A program made the translations under genes and the position numbers. From NCBI GenBank assembly GCA_951640165.1, contig OX621252.1, positions 5,674,501-5,738,500 of the forward strand: a stretch of DNA of 64,000 bases, read 5' to 3'. This stretch comes from Pseudoips prasinana. Taxonomy: Eukaryota; Arthropoda; Insecta; Lepidoptera; Nolidae. Below, one piece after another: positions 32,703 to 42,968 of the stretch. Each line of letters opens with the position of its first letter. The stretch's first letter is position 1. The notes below the pieces were generated by a model. The model was not told where the DNA came from. It saw only the letters and a program-made list of their open reading frames with translations, and searched no databases.

Positions 32703-32850
32703 ATATACGTGCCTAGTCCCTCCCTCTTACCCAACACTGCACCTCCTGTAAGCCAGGATAGACAGTAGCACACAATGAAATGAAACTGAGCGGTGGGGCT
32801 CAGGCATGTCCCGGGCAATTGCTTCAACTGTCTTGGATCCCGCAACGAAT
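32703..32850 (-). repeat. Dispersed repeat, CCTCCCTCTTACCCA family, copy 1
   Basis: Shares CTAGTCCCTCCCTCTTACCC, AGCCAGGATAGACAG, GAGCGGTGGGGCTCAGGCAT and AACTGTCTT with 42062-42190. Orientation and class are unknown. Confidence 0.6.
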
Positions 32851-33103
32851 TTAATCCCAAAGAAGCAAGGAGGAATTAGAAAATGAATAATTCCACTCCC
32901 CTCCAGAGTAAAGCGAGCCGAGATGCTTATCCTCCCCAACCACTTACAGACCGATGAGAATTATCACCACCCTTGGACACTTGCAATACACAGGACAGTT
33001 AGACAGCCCGCATAGTACCAATGCCACATCTACTCATTAGGCTGCTTTTCCACCAGAGATTTGCTATGCTACGTTGCTACGGATGCATTTGATATCCAGA
33101 AAA

Positions 33104-33356
33104 TTTCTCATCATCAGCCCGAAGTCTGGGTGTTGGCGGTATTATTACCCCGTGCCTCGGAGAGCACGTAAAGCCGTCGGTCCTGTATCTGACCTCTTTC
33201 CGGTCGTTTCGCTAGGCGTCCCATCGGATCATGAGAGTGATGGAATAGAAAGTGCTCCTGTATTTGCGCAAACTCATAATATGTCCCATGCAGATGGCTA
33301 ATCTCTATTGAGACTGGTCGCCGTGGCCGAAATTCGGCTAGGAGGACATTATTATT
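33104..33356 (+). mobile_element. SINE-D, head-less copy inside the MITE
   Basis: CCCGAAGTCTGGGTGTTGGC through GGCTAGGAGGACATTATTAT matches 57082-57330 closely; the tRNA-like head is absent. Confidence 0.75.
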
Positions 33357-33440
33357 TGATATACAACAATCATATTCACTTGTGCACATAGCTTAGCACT
33401 GTTGGCAATGGATTCAACTAAGATATGTTTTTATATGGAA

Positions 33441-33493
33441 GGATGCGTGCTATGGATGTGTGCTATGGATGTATGCTATGGATGCCTGCTATG
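33441..33493 (+). repeat. 13-bp tandem repeat, 4 units
   Basis: GGATG(C/T)(G/A/C)TGCTAT repeated four times inside the MITE. Confidence 0.8.
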
Positions 33494-33735
33494 GGTCGTA
33501 GCGAGTGTTGTAGCTATGTGCAGAGCAGAGTAACTACAATAGAAATTAACTGAACGAGTCGCCGTGCGCATCTTCCTCGTGCAGTTACTTTGCGACGGTG
33601 CATCTTCATAGCACATATTACCCGCACCACTACATAGCTTAGCATAAGTGGAAACGGTCAAATAGTTTCGTAGCTTAGCTTTTACAATCTCGCAGCATAG
33701 CTGCATAGCACATCTCTGGTGGAAAGGCACCCTTA

Positions 33736-34354
33736 AGCTCACAGAAGCACATTATTCTCAAAGACAAACAATATTCGCCCATACGTTAATTAAGCAAATC
33801 GAATTCAAATTGTGATGCTGAGAGGGCGTCGGGAACATTGAGTCTTCTGCGACACGATGCGACTACGCAAATCAAGATCGGAATTCATTTGAAAGAATTA
33901 TCGACTCTGAAATATCGAGTAAGGTTCGTAAGATAGGTGTGTTATATATAACCTCTCCACAGACAATACACCGCCTGGGACGGATTAAAAGAAGCGCAGG
34001 GTTGCCCAAGACCTGCATTCCTCTTTAGGCCTCACTAGCTGAGCCCACAGGAAAGGCAAGCCAATACGTGTGGAGCTAGGTCAGCTGTAGAAATCTGCCG
34101 CGTATTTCGGGTTGGACCCTACTTGCGCCTAACGGAGACCCCGTTCCGGGTTTGTAGTCAGAGTTTTCCATCTCCTATATGAGTTGCAGGCCAGTGCTTA
34201 GAGGCTCATCTCCCCTGCCATCGTAGGCCTCTGGTGAATCCTTCGACTCTAGAGCCCCCAAAAGAGGCAGTTTAAGGTCATACCCGGGACCAGATCAGGT
34301 GTGTTACTAGAATAGTAATACAGGGTGTTTGGTAATTTCTATTGTAGTTTGAGG
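33736..34354. other. Noncoding gap with a GC-rich retroelement-like patch
   Basis: 33960-34290 is GC-rich (GAGCCCACAGGAAAGGCAAG, GGAGACCCCGTTCCGGGTTT) and unlike its surroundings. No reading frame of a known family was recognised. Confidence 0.4.
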
Positions 34355-34600
34355 AGCTCATAGCTAGGTGCTCTCACTTGTCCGGCGAGGTTAAGCAACT
34401 AGGATCGCGGTCAGTCCATAGATGGGTGACGATAAAAGTGGTTTAATCTCTGAGCGTCTCCGTGCTTTGTAGGGCACGTTAAGCTGTCGGTCTCGGTTGT
34501 AGTCAGTAGGCAGCAGTCGTTAAGCCATGTCAGAGGCCTACTGGGTGGCTTAAACAACTCTGTCACCAGGGTAACCACTGCCCATACGATGAGTAAGTAT
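34355..34600 (+). mobile_element. 5S-like SINE copy
   Basis: TAGCTAGGTGCTCTCACTTG, GAGGTTAAGCAACTAGGATC and CATAGATGGGTGACGATAAA form the 5S-like head. GTCAGAGGCCTACTGGGTGG and CCATACGATGAGTAAGT follow as the tail. Confidence 0.75.
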
Positions 34601-34654
34601 TGTGGTGTTTCTGGTGTTTGTGGTGTATGTGTGTGATGCTTCTGGTAATAATGA

Positions 34655-34752
34655 TAATGTCCTCCTGATCGAATTTGATCCGACTAGCGACACGACTGGA
34701 AAGGATTCAAGTATATGACTAACGGCTTTACGTGTTCTTCGAAGCACGGTGG
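34655..34752 (-). mobile_element. SINE-D fragment
   Basis: TGTCCTCCTGATCGAATTTG and CACGACTGGAAAGGATTCAA...ACGGCTTTACGTG are reverse-complement SINE-D words with an internal deletion. Confidence 0.5.
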
Positions 34753-34773
34753 TATATAAATACGGCCAATACG

Positions 34774-34980
34774 TACCTGTGGCGCAGCAACTAAGACAGT
34801 CGCCTTGCCGCTTCGTGTCACGGGTTCGAGTCCCGCGCCGGGCAGCTATATGAGTGACCCATAAATATTTTTTCTGAGTCTGGATGTAATTTGTGTCCGT
34901 CTATTATAATATGGTTGTAAAGTACCCCGTGACACAGGGATAAGATTCGCTAGGGCGGGCGTTGTATTTAAAAAAAAAAA
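34774..34980 (+). mobile_element. SINE-B, complete-looking
   Basis: Head CTGTGGCGCAGCAACTAAGA with a good B box GGTTCGAGTCC at 34824. The body is TGAGTCTGGATGTAATTTGT, the end CTAGGGCGGGCGTTGTATTT, then an A tail. It resembles a tRNA gene at its 5' end only. Confidence 0.75.
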
Positions 34981-35492
34981 AGAGTCCGGGCTGTCTTGAA
35001 ATTTTTTCTTTACAGTAAAATCACAATTTATTTTTTGGACCAATTTTCCAGGACCTGATAATTTGCGGTTCAATACAAGAACACTAGACCGTGGCCTCCG
35101 ACATAAATAATATCCGACTCCACGGTTTACAAATTAATTCTACACTCAATACACTAAACAACACCAGAAGAATAGAAGGTGCAAACAAAACAATGGTACA
35201 GCATAATTTAGCATCGAAGGCGGACACAATCGACAAGCAATTAGCGCGACCGATAAATTTCAAATTCTGATCGCGATGTCGATGCGCAGAGGCACTGACT
35301 CCGCCCATCCTACGCTAACGCGTATAATACAGAACACGGTAAATGTAAATTAGTTGACTGTTTTTTCTATAAATAAATAAAATCAAAAAAAGGTTTTTAA
35401 GAAAGCGCTTATATGCTAATTTGTATATTTATTATATAAGCGGCAGTGGCTTCCAGGAACCACACAAAATTATGAGATTTGAAACTATAATA
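34981..35492. other. Noncoding gap
   Basis: No feature recognised. Confidence 0.35.
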
Positions 35493-35590
35493 ATATCTTG
35501 GGACATTATTCACACACGGCCATGTGATCTGAAAGTAAGCAGAGTTTGTACTATGAAAACCGGATAACTGATATACTACAAAAAGAAAAG
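35493..35590 (-). mobile_element. SINE-A 3' fragment
   Basis: TCTTGGGACATTATTCACAC and TAACTGATATACTACA match the SINE-A 3' third. Confidence 0.55.
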
Positions 35591-36584
35591 AATAAAAAAC
35601 GGTACGATAAAAATAAAAATATATGTTACCTAACGATATATTAATTTAAAAATATATAATTTTTAAATAAATTGATAAAAACTATTTTAATTCACATTGA
35701 CTTTAAAAAGCGATTGTGAATAGTCGGATAATGACTAGTATTACAAATTAGGTAACTATAGATATTTAATTCTAGGTACAAGTCGATTATTCGATTGTGC
35801 GTTATATTTGATCAAGTAGAATATAATTTAATTTAAGATAATAGTGCTTTGATTAAGAGAAGATAACTCTTTATTGTACACCAAAAACATTACAGGATAC
35901 AATAATACCTTAACAAAGTTACATTAAAAAAAATGTACAATTGGCGACCTTAAATGGATAACTAAACGTAACTTATGTAAGTATTACTTTCCAAGTCTGA
36001 AACAAAACAGGTGATTTTATTTGATTAATCCGGTTTTACAAACGTTGCGAAAACAAACAAGTACCACGAAATAAGATGTAATTATTTAAGAACTCAGAAC
36101 ATGAATTCACCATGAAAATTATGAAGGAATAAACACAGCTTTGTTATTCCGAGTGTCCCTGAATAATTTACAGACATTTGTTTAAGAAAGAAATTATTAT
36201 CTCCTCGCTGTCTGGATTGTGTCCGAATTTACATATCTATGCGATTATCGTTATTTGTGAAGGAGTCCGTAGTAATTTTGGTTCTGTCCTCGGTATAATC
36301 TTTTTGGGTACATTTTTTTATATACTTTTTGCACAAAACTGTACAAAGGCGGACTTAATGCCAAAGGCATTCTCTGCCAGTCAAGCTTAGGGTGATGCAG
36401 AGATAATATGGTAGATGCACTATAGACAAAGAATAATAAAAATTGACAAATAATATAAAATACTATAATAATATAATATAAACGTATAAATACAATAGTT
36501 ACATAACTACATACTATAATATAAATATATTTCATACATAATAATATATACACAAACTGTAATATTAAGATTATTCTAAATTCT
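35591..36584. other. Noncoding gap with two LINE tails
   Basis: 35860-35985 (minus) ends in GTACAATAAAGAGTTATCTT on the reverse strand. 36320-36405 (minus) contains GCATTAAGTCCGCCTTTGTA and a preceding GACTGGCAGAGAATGCCTTT. Both look like LINE 3' untranslated ends. No gene. Confidence 0.45.
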
Positions 36585-36652
36585 CAAAATCGATTAAACA
36601 CTTGAAAATCTCGTAATAAAGGATGAGATTTTCAAGTGTTTAATCGATTTTG
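36585..36652. repeat. 28-bp perfect hairpin, 12-nt loop
   Basis: Arms 36585-36612 and 36625-36652 are exact reverse complements (left arm opens CAAAATCGATTAAACACTTG). The loop is GTAATAAAGGAT. Not part of any repeat family seen here. Confidence 0.9.
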
Positions 36653-36810
36653 TATGTGGTAGCTGAAACAACCTAATTCTTTTCCTGTATTTTCCATCTG
36701 TTGTCTATGGCAATATCTATTGGTTAGTGTCTATGCCCATTACCATATATTTTATGGATTGAGTCATTGAGCAAGAAGGAATTACCTCCAACCTACGGTA
36801 TACTATACAG

Positions 36811-37043
36811 TGTTGGCGTGGTTGGCAAATGGAGCTCGTGGGTTCGAACTCCACTCAGGACAGATATTTGTGTTCATGAACATGTCTGTTTGTCCTGTGT
36901 TTGGACGTAATTATCTATAGAAGTATGTTTTTACAAAAAGAAAAGAAGTATATATAGTATATCAGCTATCTGATTACCATAGTACAAGCTCTACTTAATT
37001 TGGGATCAGATGGCGGTGTGTGAATAATGTTCCCAGGATATTA
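36811..37043 (+). mobile_element. SINE-A copy, head partly deleted
   Basis: GTTGGCGTGGTTGGCAAATG then GGTTCGAACTCCACTCAGGA; body and end TTCCCAGGATATT are normal. Confidence 0.72.
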
Positions 37044-37814
37044 TATTATAAGCTAATATACGTCGGTGCATAGTCACAGAGAGCACAGCTGGTTCTACAA
37101 GAGCGCGCGTAGAGTGACCATACAATCGGTTTCAAAGGTTTCTTTAGTTAGCGATAAATTAATTTTTACTTTTTCACGTTTTATTATTATTTATTATTGA
37201 AAAAAATACACATTTAAGTTTTAGACATTTTGCCAAACTGCACAGCAGTTTGTCGGCAACGTTCTCGCTCTGTTTACATTTTTATTACTTAATTGCTATT
37301 CAGTTCAGTATGCAATGTTAAAGTAAGGAAGTATACGAGATAGAATAGAAGATAGAAAGATGTTACTACTAAGTTTATACAATACAAAGTAAAGGAAGAA
37401 ATAAGATTTATTTTAAAATACATACAGATATGCCATATCGATTTAATCAAGAAGCAACGTCGTTACAGAACTAGAACTAGTCAGGGATATTCGAAGCTAG
37501 TATCATTTTACATAATCAGACTTGGTGTACACAGAATAAAATCGCACAGATTACTTTTGTATTGATGAAATATTCGACCGATCCCCCCCATACATTAGCG
37601 GTCCGCGTCTTCGAGTATTAAGATAGAGCGATATTACACAATGCATCCGTAAAGACCGACTCACGTCCATAATTCGGCGGGGAATGCTTTTAAAATGGTC
37701 CCATATAGATTTTAAGCAAATCGGTAACTTGCGCGGTAACTTTTTACCGCGCACTACCAAGCTTCACTGGCAAGTTTTAAGAAGCAAGACTGTTCTTTTT
37801 ATTTAAATCTGCAA
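37044..37814. other. Noncoding gap
   Basis: No gene or repeat recognised. Confidence 0.35.
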
Positions 37815-37915
37815 TGCACTTGCGTCCTCACCGGTGTTGATATGAGATTCCATGAGCGGTGGTAATTACTTACCATCAGGTGACCCATTTGCTACTTCGC
37901 CTTGCTATTATTACA
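37815..37915 (+). repeat. CATCAGGTGACC dispersed repeat, diverged
   Basis: GCACTTGCGTCCTCACCGGT and ACTTACCATCAGGTGACCCA match 38744-38914 and 45192-45372. Confidence 0.6.
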
Positions 37916-37964
37916 TTATACAACGTGTAATTTAATTACTAGACGTAAGGACGTAACAATTTAT

Positions 37965-38135
37965 GATTATTTAAGTGTCAAGGGTGCTTCGGATTGCGTT
38001 GTTCTAAGTCAAAGCGCATAAAAAGTTTCTACTGAGTTTTCTATTATGCACAGCACGGTAGGGTATAAAAAAAACACTTTTGACCATAAATGTAATATTT
38101 TTACCGAATAAATGAATTTTGAATTTTATTTAAAT
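37965..38135 (+). mobile_element. LINE 3' end, diverged
   Basis: GATTATTTAAGTGTCAAGGG, TACTGAGTTTTCTATTATGC and GAATAAATGAATTTTGAATT match the 3' ends at 8617 and 16105. Confidence 0.55.
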
Positions 38136-38326
38136 TTGGAACAGAACAACGACTAGCGCATCAACATGCAGTATACACAAAATATAATATTAACCTCCCC
38201 ATACAAGGGGTGATGCATAAACTGATACATGTGAATCGCCAAAAAATATTTATCGTATTTTACGAACTGGTAATGTTTAATTAATTCAGTTTCATGGGTA
38301 GATAGCGTTAATATATAATAAATAAA

Positions 38327-38437
38327 TATCTTGGGACAAACAAAGCAATGTCATCTGATCCCAAACTAGGCCAAGCCTGTACAATGACAACCAGACAACT
38401 AATAAACATACTTGCAAACTAAACATACTTACAAATG
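38327..38437 (-). mobile_element. SINE-A 3' fragment
   Basis: TCATCTGATCCCAAACTAGG and ACCAGACAACTAATAAACAT match the reverse strand of SINE-A. Confidence 0.5.
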
Positions 38438-38454
38438 TGGTGGATGCTACATGC

Positions 38455-38583
38455 GACCAGAGGGCTGGCCAATATTTTGGACAGCGTTTAAGCATTGCCA
38501 TCCAGCGTGGCAATGCGGCCAGCATTCAGGGCACGATGCTCAAAGGCAGCGATCTCGAAGTTTTTTTCGACGTCCAAGGATGA
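38455..38583 (+). pseudogene. LINE ORF C-terminal fragment
   Basis: The frame ending at the TGA of 38581-38583 reads RLSIAIQRGNAASIQGTMLK and GSDLEVFFDVQG, a C-terminus common to lepidopteran LINE polyproteins. It is about 43 codons; the upstream part is lost and replaced by SINE-A sequence. Confidence 0.6.
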
Positions 38584-38743
38584 GACCTTTATATAATAAT
38601 ATGTATATATTTTTTAATTTTATTTAAATAAAAGTATATATTTTTACTTAGTTTTACGTTTCTTTAGTTAATAATTTAAATTATTTAAATACTAATTGTC
38701 AACCCTTGGTATTTCAAAAATTCTTACAAATTATCGTGTTCAT

Positions 38744-38914
38744 CGCCAGAGCTCATCGGGGTGGGGGGAAGGGTCAGCAACATTTGTTTGCTGACTCTTA
38801 AAGGCCGGCAACGCACCCGCGACTCCTCTGGTGTTGCGAGTGTCCATGGGCGGCGGTGATCACTTACCATCAGGTGACCCACTTGCTCGTTTGTCGACCT
38901 CTGCCAAAAAACAA
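38744..38914 (+). repeat. CATCAGGTGACC dispersed repeat, good copy 1
   Basis: Runs from GCCAGAGCTCATCGGGGTGG through AGGCCGGCAACGCACCCGCG to CACTTACCATCAGGTGACCC and GTTTGTCGACCTCTG. It matches 45192-45372 nearly base for base. I recognise it as a common lepidopteran retroelement 3' end but cannot name the parent. Confidence 0.7.
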
Positions 38915-39411
38915 ACATTTGTCCCGGGTGACCCGTAGATTAAATTCGTAGGTAGTAGACATTAGACACGCAGTTAGTGCTGGTAGGTATTGTTTTAGTG
39001 ATGCGATGATAAATGAAAGTTTAAGGTTGAATGGAGCTTTCCTACTCAGTTTAGAAATAGTTCTAGTAATTTCTAGGCATGTTGCAATCACTTTTTCGCT
39101 AAATTAATATCCAGTAGTGGATTTAAATCTAATAATTTAATAGAATAATATATGATCATATAATTATATAATATAGTTGATCAACTGTATTAAGCCCTTT
39201 GAAATTATATCTAAGAACTAATATAATCTGTATCTACACCTAAATATTTATATGTACCTAGAAATAATTAGGTATACCACTACTTACATGTTGTTTACAT
39301 CATTTTCATACAAGCGGTTTTCTTAAAGTGTAGGTACGTGAATAAAACCCTTTTTTATTTTTTGATTATTTAATACGTTTGGGGTTGATCATAAGTAGGG
39401 TATGGGGTCCA
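38915..39411. other. Noncoding gap
   Basis: No feature recognised. Confidence 0.35.
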
Positions 39412-39660
39412 TCGTAAGAAGTCCACTGCTGGACCAAAGCCTCCCCCAAGATTCATCGTGGGGGGATATGCCACCACGGTTTGCAGACGGGTTGGCGATC
39501 GCAGTAAGATGGTCGTAGTACTCAGAAAGAAGTGCTGCTGAAGTTAACCTGAGGGAATATCTACCAAAAAGGGCTCCTCTGGTAGATAATCCCTCGGGTT
39601 GAATTCTATGTCCCCGCGGGATTCGATGAGGTGATGATATTCAGATATTCGCCGACGACA
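39412..39660 (+). repeat. Single dispersed relative of the 233-bp tandem unit
   Basis: TCCACTGCTGGACCAAAGCC, GGGGGATATGCCACCACG, GGGTTGGCGATCGCAGTAAG and the closing GATTCGATGAGGTGATGATA follow the same order as the 42969-44815 unit. It is an old, lone copy outside the array and also resembles an RTE 3' end in reverse. Confidence 0.6.
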
Positions 39661-40780
39661 CCACACAGCAATATTCTCGTATAATTTAAATTAAATACTA
39701 TAAAGAAAAAAAAATTATACACGTAGACTTCAAAAGCGCTTGTAATTAGTCGGAACATGTATGTTGTAATATTATTCCGTTAATTGTCCCTTAAATCAAG
39801 CTGGGATTCAATTTGCACCGCCCTCCTGCCCGCAAAAAATATGTACATGCAAGGATTATAGAAATAAGCAAAATTTTAGAAGAAGACTCATGGTAGCACT
39901 GGGTTATTATACCTTAGTAGTTTTTACATGCTACTCCTATATTAACTATATATTAATGTAGATATTTAAATAATAATAAAAAAGAATTGCGACACTAAGA
40001 TACCCAATACCAGAATCTGTCAGTCCTTCAGACCAGTCTCGAGGGATGTCAACTCGTCGATCGTTCGAATACGACTATAATTGCATCACGGTTTTACTAA
40101 ACTGATAAACGGCATTAACATTCCATACTGATTTTTAACTTTTTATCGTCCTAGGATATTTATTGTTTAATGTGTTAGGAATTTTATGGTATATGATAGG
40201 AATTGATAGGATTGATCGATGTCTATAAATAAAGTGTATAATACAATATATTTATAGAAAAATAAAATAATAGAAAGTAGAAGAGAATTACCAAGAAACT
40301 TTTTGACTTTATAATATATTTTGATTAAAGCAGCAGCTTTAATGACTTCATTATTTTACAAACAAATTTCTTAAAATGTCACAATTTATATCGTCGTAAT
40401 GTATTCAGAGACCGGTGAACTCAGAGGCGACTTGAATACACCGGATATTTTGTATAATTTGATTACCACAATTTAGACGGAATGCTTCGTGTCCCGCTCA
40501 GGGGCTGCGAGTACTCTTTCAGCGTATTTCTTTATTATAATTGGATTTTATTTTCCTGTTTTACGAAATAATTGCTACGTACAAACAGCCCGTTATATAT
40601 TATTCATTCCTTTTTTTGAAATTTTCCTGAAGAATTTGATGAGATATTAATATTGTTGCTGATGTTGGAACGGAGAAGAGAATGCTCGAAATCTTTAGTT
40701 AATCATTTGAAATGTTTCTTTTTTATATTTGTTTGAGTCCTCGAATAAATGATGTTTCACATAAATTAACCTTTTCTGAG
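39661..40780. other. Noncoding gap
   Basis: No gene or placed repeat; short GC-richer patch at 40480-40530. Confidence 0.35.
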
Positions 40781-40921
40781 GTACAGACGCCAGCACATCA
40801 AGCTACCCTCATCTGTCAAATTTCCCCAATTGAAAGTGAACCTTATGCTTTTGTGATAAATTTGAAAATCTATTAAAGAAATTTGACAGATTAGAGTAGC
40901 TGGATGTGCTGGCGTCTGTAC
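40781..40921 (-). mobile_element. 141-bp MITE, copy 2
   Basis: Inverted relative to 9896-10036, same length, ends GTACAGACGCCAGCACATC and complement. Confidence 0.75.
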
Positions 40922-41033
40922 CTATGTCAGTGTTGTTAAAGCCGCCCAGCATGCCTGTGACATGGGTTAACGAATGTTATCTAATTACCGATAGCATAAC
41001 GTACTCTCTGATGCACGAAAATTGGCAGAAATT

Positions 41034-41243
41034 GTAATATCTTGGGATATTATCGCACACGGCAACCAGATAACTGATATATTACATATACTACTTTTCT
41101 TTTGAAATGCATACTTCTATAGATAATTATACATAGACTCAGGACAAACAGATTTGTTCAAGCACACAAATATCTGTCCTGGGTGGGAATCGAACCACGT
41201 CCTGCGGCGTGAAAGGCAAGCATTTTCCAAGCACGCCAACAGG
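41034..41243 (-). mobile_element. SINE-A copy
   Basis: Reverse complement with head words TTGCCTTTCACGCCGCAGGA and GGTTCGATTCCCACCCAGGA (one base lost), and body TGTCTGTTTGTCCTGAGTC-like. Confidence 0.7.
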
Positions 41244-41260
41244 CCCGTCTATATAAAAAA

Positions 41261-41452
41261 AAAACTTGTGTGTACTTATGTACACGCGTTAGAAGTTATA
41301 CTTCTTAATATACAACTTGAACATAGTTATCAATTTTCATACCACCTAGAACTAACTTCATGCTGTTAAATTTTTTGGTGTCGGTGTGCGCGCGCATCGT
41401 AAAAATTTACTCTCATCATTTTTCTCCATCGCGCCAAAAGAAGTATAACTTC
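41261..41452 (-). mobile_element. Foldback MITE, short copy
   Basis: Reverse complement of 3998-4272 without its internal duplication. Ends GAAGTTATACTTC and GAAGTATAACTTC. Confidence 0.7.
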
Positions 41453-41538
41453 AATAAAATAGTGTTATTCGTAATTGTAGATTTTTTTAAACTACTACGT
41501 CGAACAACCTAACACATCATAAGGAATTGAACGATTAA

Positions 41539-41806
41539 TCTATATATATAAAAATCAATGCCACTTTTCGTTGTAATGTTATAACTCAACAACGCCTTTA
41601 CCGATTTGGCTAATTTTGGTCTTGAATTATTCGTGGATGTCCAGGGAAGGTTTGTACGTAGAGAAAATTTAAAAAAGTCTTGTAAAAGTGTAAAATCAAC
41701 ATCTTTTAGCAATTTACAATATTTTTTTGTTTGAATAAATGAACTTAATAATCATTTTTTTTATTACTATGCCTTATACGTAGCGAAGCACGTACCGGGC
41801 CGCTAG
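41539..41806 (+). mobile_element. Helitron-type element, third subfamily
   Basis: It starts TCTATATATATAAAAATCAA, ends ACCGGGCCGCTAG, and is flanked by A and T. It is 268 bp with no coding capacity. The end hairpin is weaker than in the 5013 family. Confidence 0.6.
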
Positions 41807-41820
41807 TAAATTATAAATAA

Positions 41821-42052
41821 CTAGCAGTGCCCGCGGACTAAATATTTTTGTCCCTGCCCGTAAGTCCCGCAACTGGATTACATTATTCAAGTTAAAGTAA
41901 AGATGCGTTATTAATTTTGAGATTTTTCATAGCCTATGACATTCCACAATAACGTAGCTTACTATTGGTGAAATAATTTTGAAAATCGCTGCAGTAGATC
42001 CAGAGATTACCCATTACAACGTCACATACTCACAAACGTAACCACTTTATAA
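41821..42052 (-). mobile_element. Helitron-type element, fourth subfamily
   Basis: The minus-strand end ...GTCCGCGGGCACTGCTAG has CTAG after a GC-rich stretch. Body words CCATTACAACGTCACATACT resemble the 7306 subfamily. The 5' limit is approximate. It lies 14 bp from the preceding element. Confidence 0.5.
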
Positions 42053-42061
42053 TTATTTTTT

Positions 42062-42190
42062 TTTTATTGGGACTAGTCCCTCCCTCTTACCCACCACTGC
42101 AACTCCTGTTAGCCAGGATCAACAGAAATGAAATGGCACTGAGCGGTGAGGCTCAGGCATGTCCCGGTGAATCGCTTTAACTGTCTTCGC
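42062..42190 (-). repeat. Dispersed repeat, CCTCCCTCTTACCCA family, copy 2
   Basis: Matches 32703-32850 over GACTAGTCCCTCCCTCTTAC to CTTTAACTGTCTT. Confidence 0.6.
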
Positions 42191-42596
42191 TTTATTTTAT
42201 AATATTATTATACTTTATAATATTAGTATAGACAAAGTATATTCTCGTTGTCTCCGTAATCTATGTCCTCTTCAAGGGGACAACACCACGTCATCATACG
42301 TCCTTACCGTCCCTCTCATGTACATACTTCCGACAGATAAGATTTCACGAACCGCTGTCCATTAATATTCCATTAGTATAACGTTCAGTTACTATAATAT
42401 TCAAAATCTATACGCAGCGATCAATGTAATGAGAATCATGCTCGGCGCCGCCGAGCGCCAGATCCTCTCTATTGTTGGTGAATCAGTTGACTTAGATGAG
42501 GTGGTTACTGTATGATGTTTCCTGATATTTACTTATTCATAACATAATTTTGGCTGACAATCAGTAAACTGAAAAAGCCAGCATTCTCCATTAAAT
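42191..42596. other. Noncoding gap
   Basis: No feature recognised. Confidence 0.35.
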
Positions 42597-42912
42597 AAAA
42601 TAAAAATAAATAAAAATCATTTATTTTCAGACCAGCAGATCCATAGTGTTAATAACAATATAACTTACAGGCTATGTTAGTATACATAATGAATTCATAC
42701 TACATGGGCAGACTCATCGAACCTTAACAACATGTAGCTCGGTGAACCTACCAACCAGGGCTGAATCTAACTGTTCACCCACCATCCTCAGGACTCTGTT
42801 CGAGCTACGTTGCACCCTGTTCATCAGTGATGCAATCTTTCTTCGCATTACTGCATAAAAGTCATCCGCGCAAGCATCGGCAAACATACCTGACGCACTA
42901 TTAAAGTACCCA
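42597..42912 (-). pseudogene. LINE ORF2 C-terminus and 3' end
   Basis: On the minus strand: SASGMFADACADDFYAVMRR, KIASLMNRVQRSSNRVLRMV, then GEQLDSALVGRFTELHVVKV R and stop at about 42717. The 3' UTR and tail (GGTCTGAAAATAAATGATTT, TTTATTTTATTT) follow. It is 5'-truncated, from the same family as 5900-6290 and the tail at 60722. Confidence 0.75.
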
Positions 42913-42968
42913 CTGTCAGTTTTTGTAACGCAATGACCATCATTTTAAAAGTATGTTATTTCAACCTA

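Larger units (their letters stand above)
33040..33732. mobile_element. MITE with TTA target duplication, carrying a SINE fragment
   Basis: Left end GGCTGCTTTTCCACCAGAGA and right end (reverse complement) GGGTGCCTTTCCACCAGAGA match over about 30 bp. TTA is present at 33037-33039 and 33733-33735. The interior is rich in CTATG words and includes a SINE-D piece. No transposase. Confidence 0.75.
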
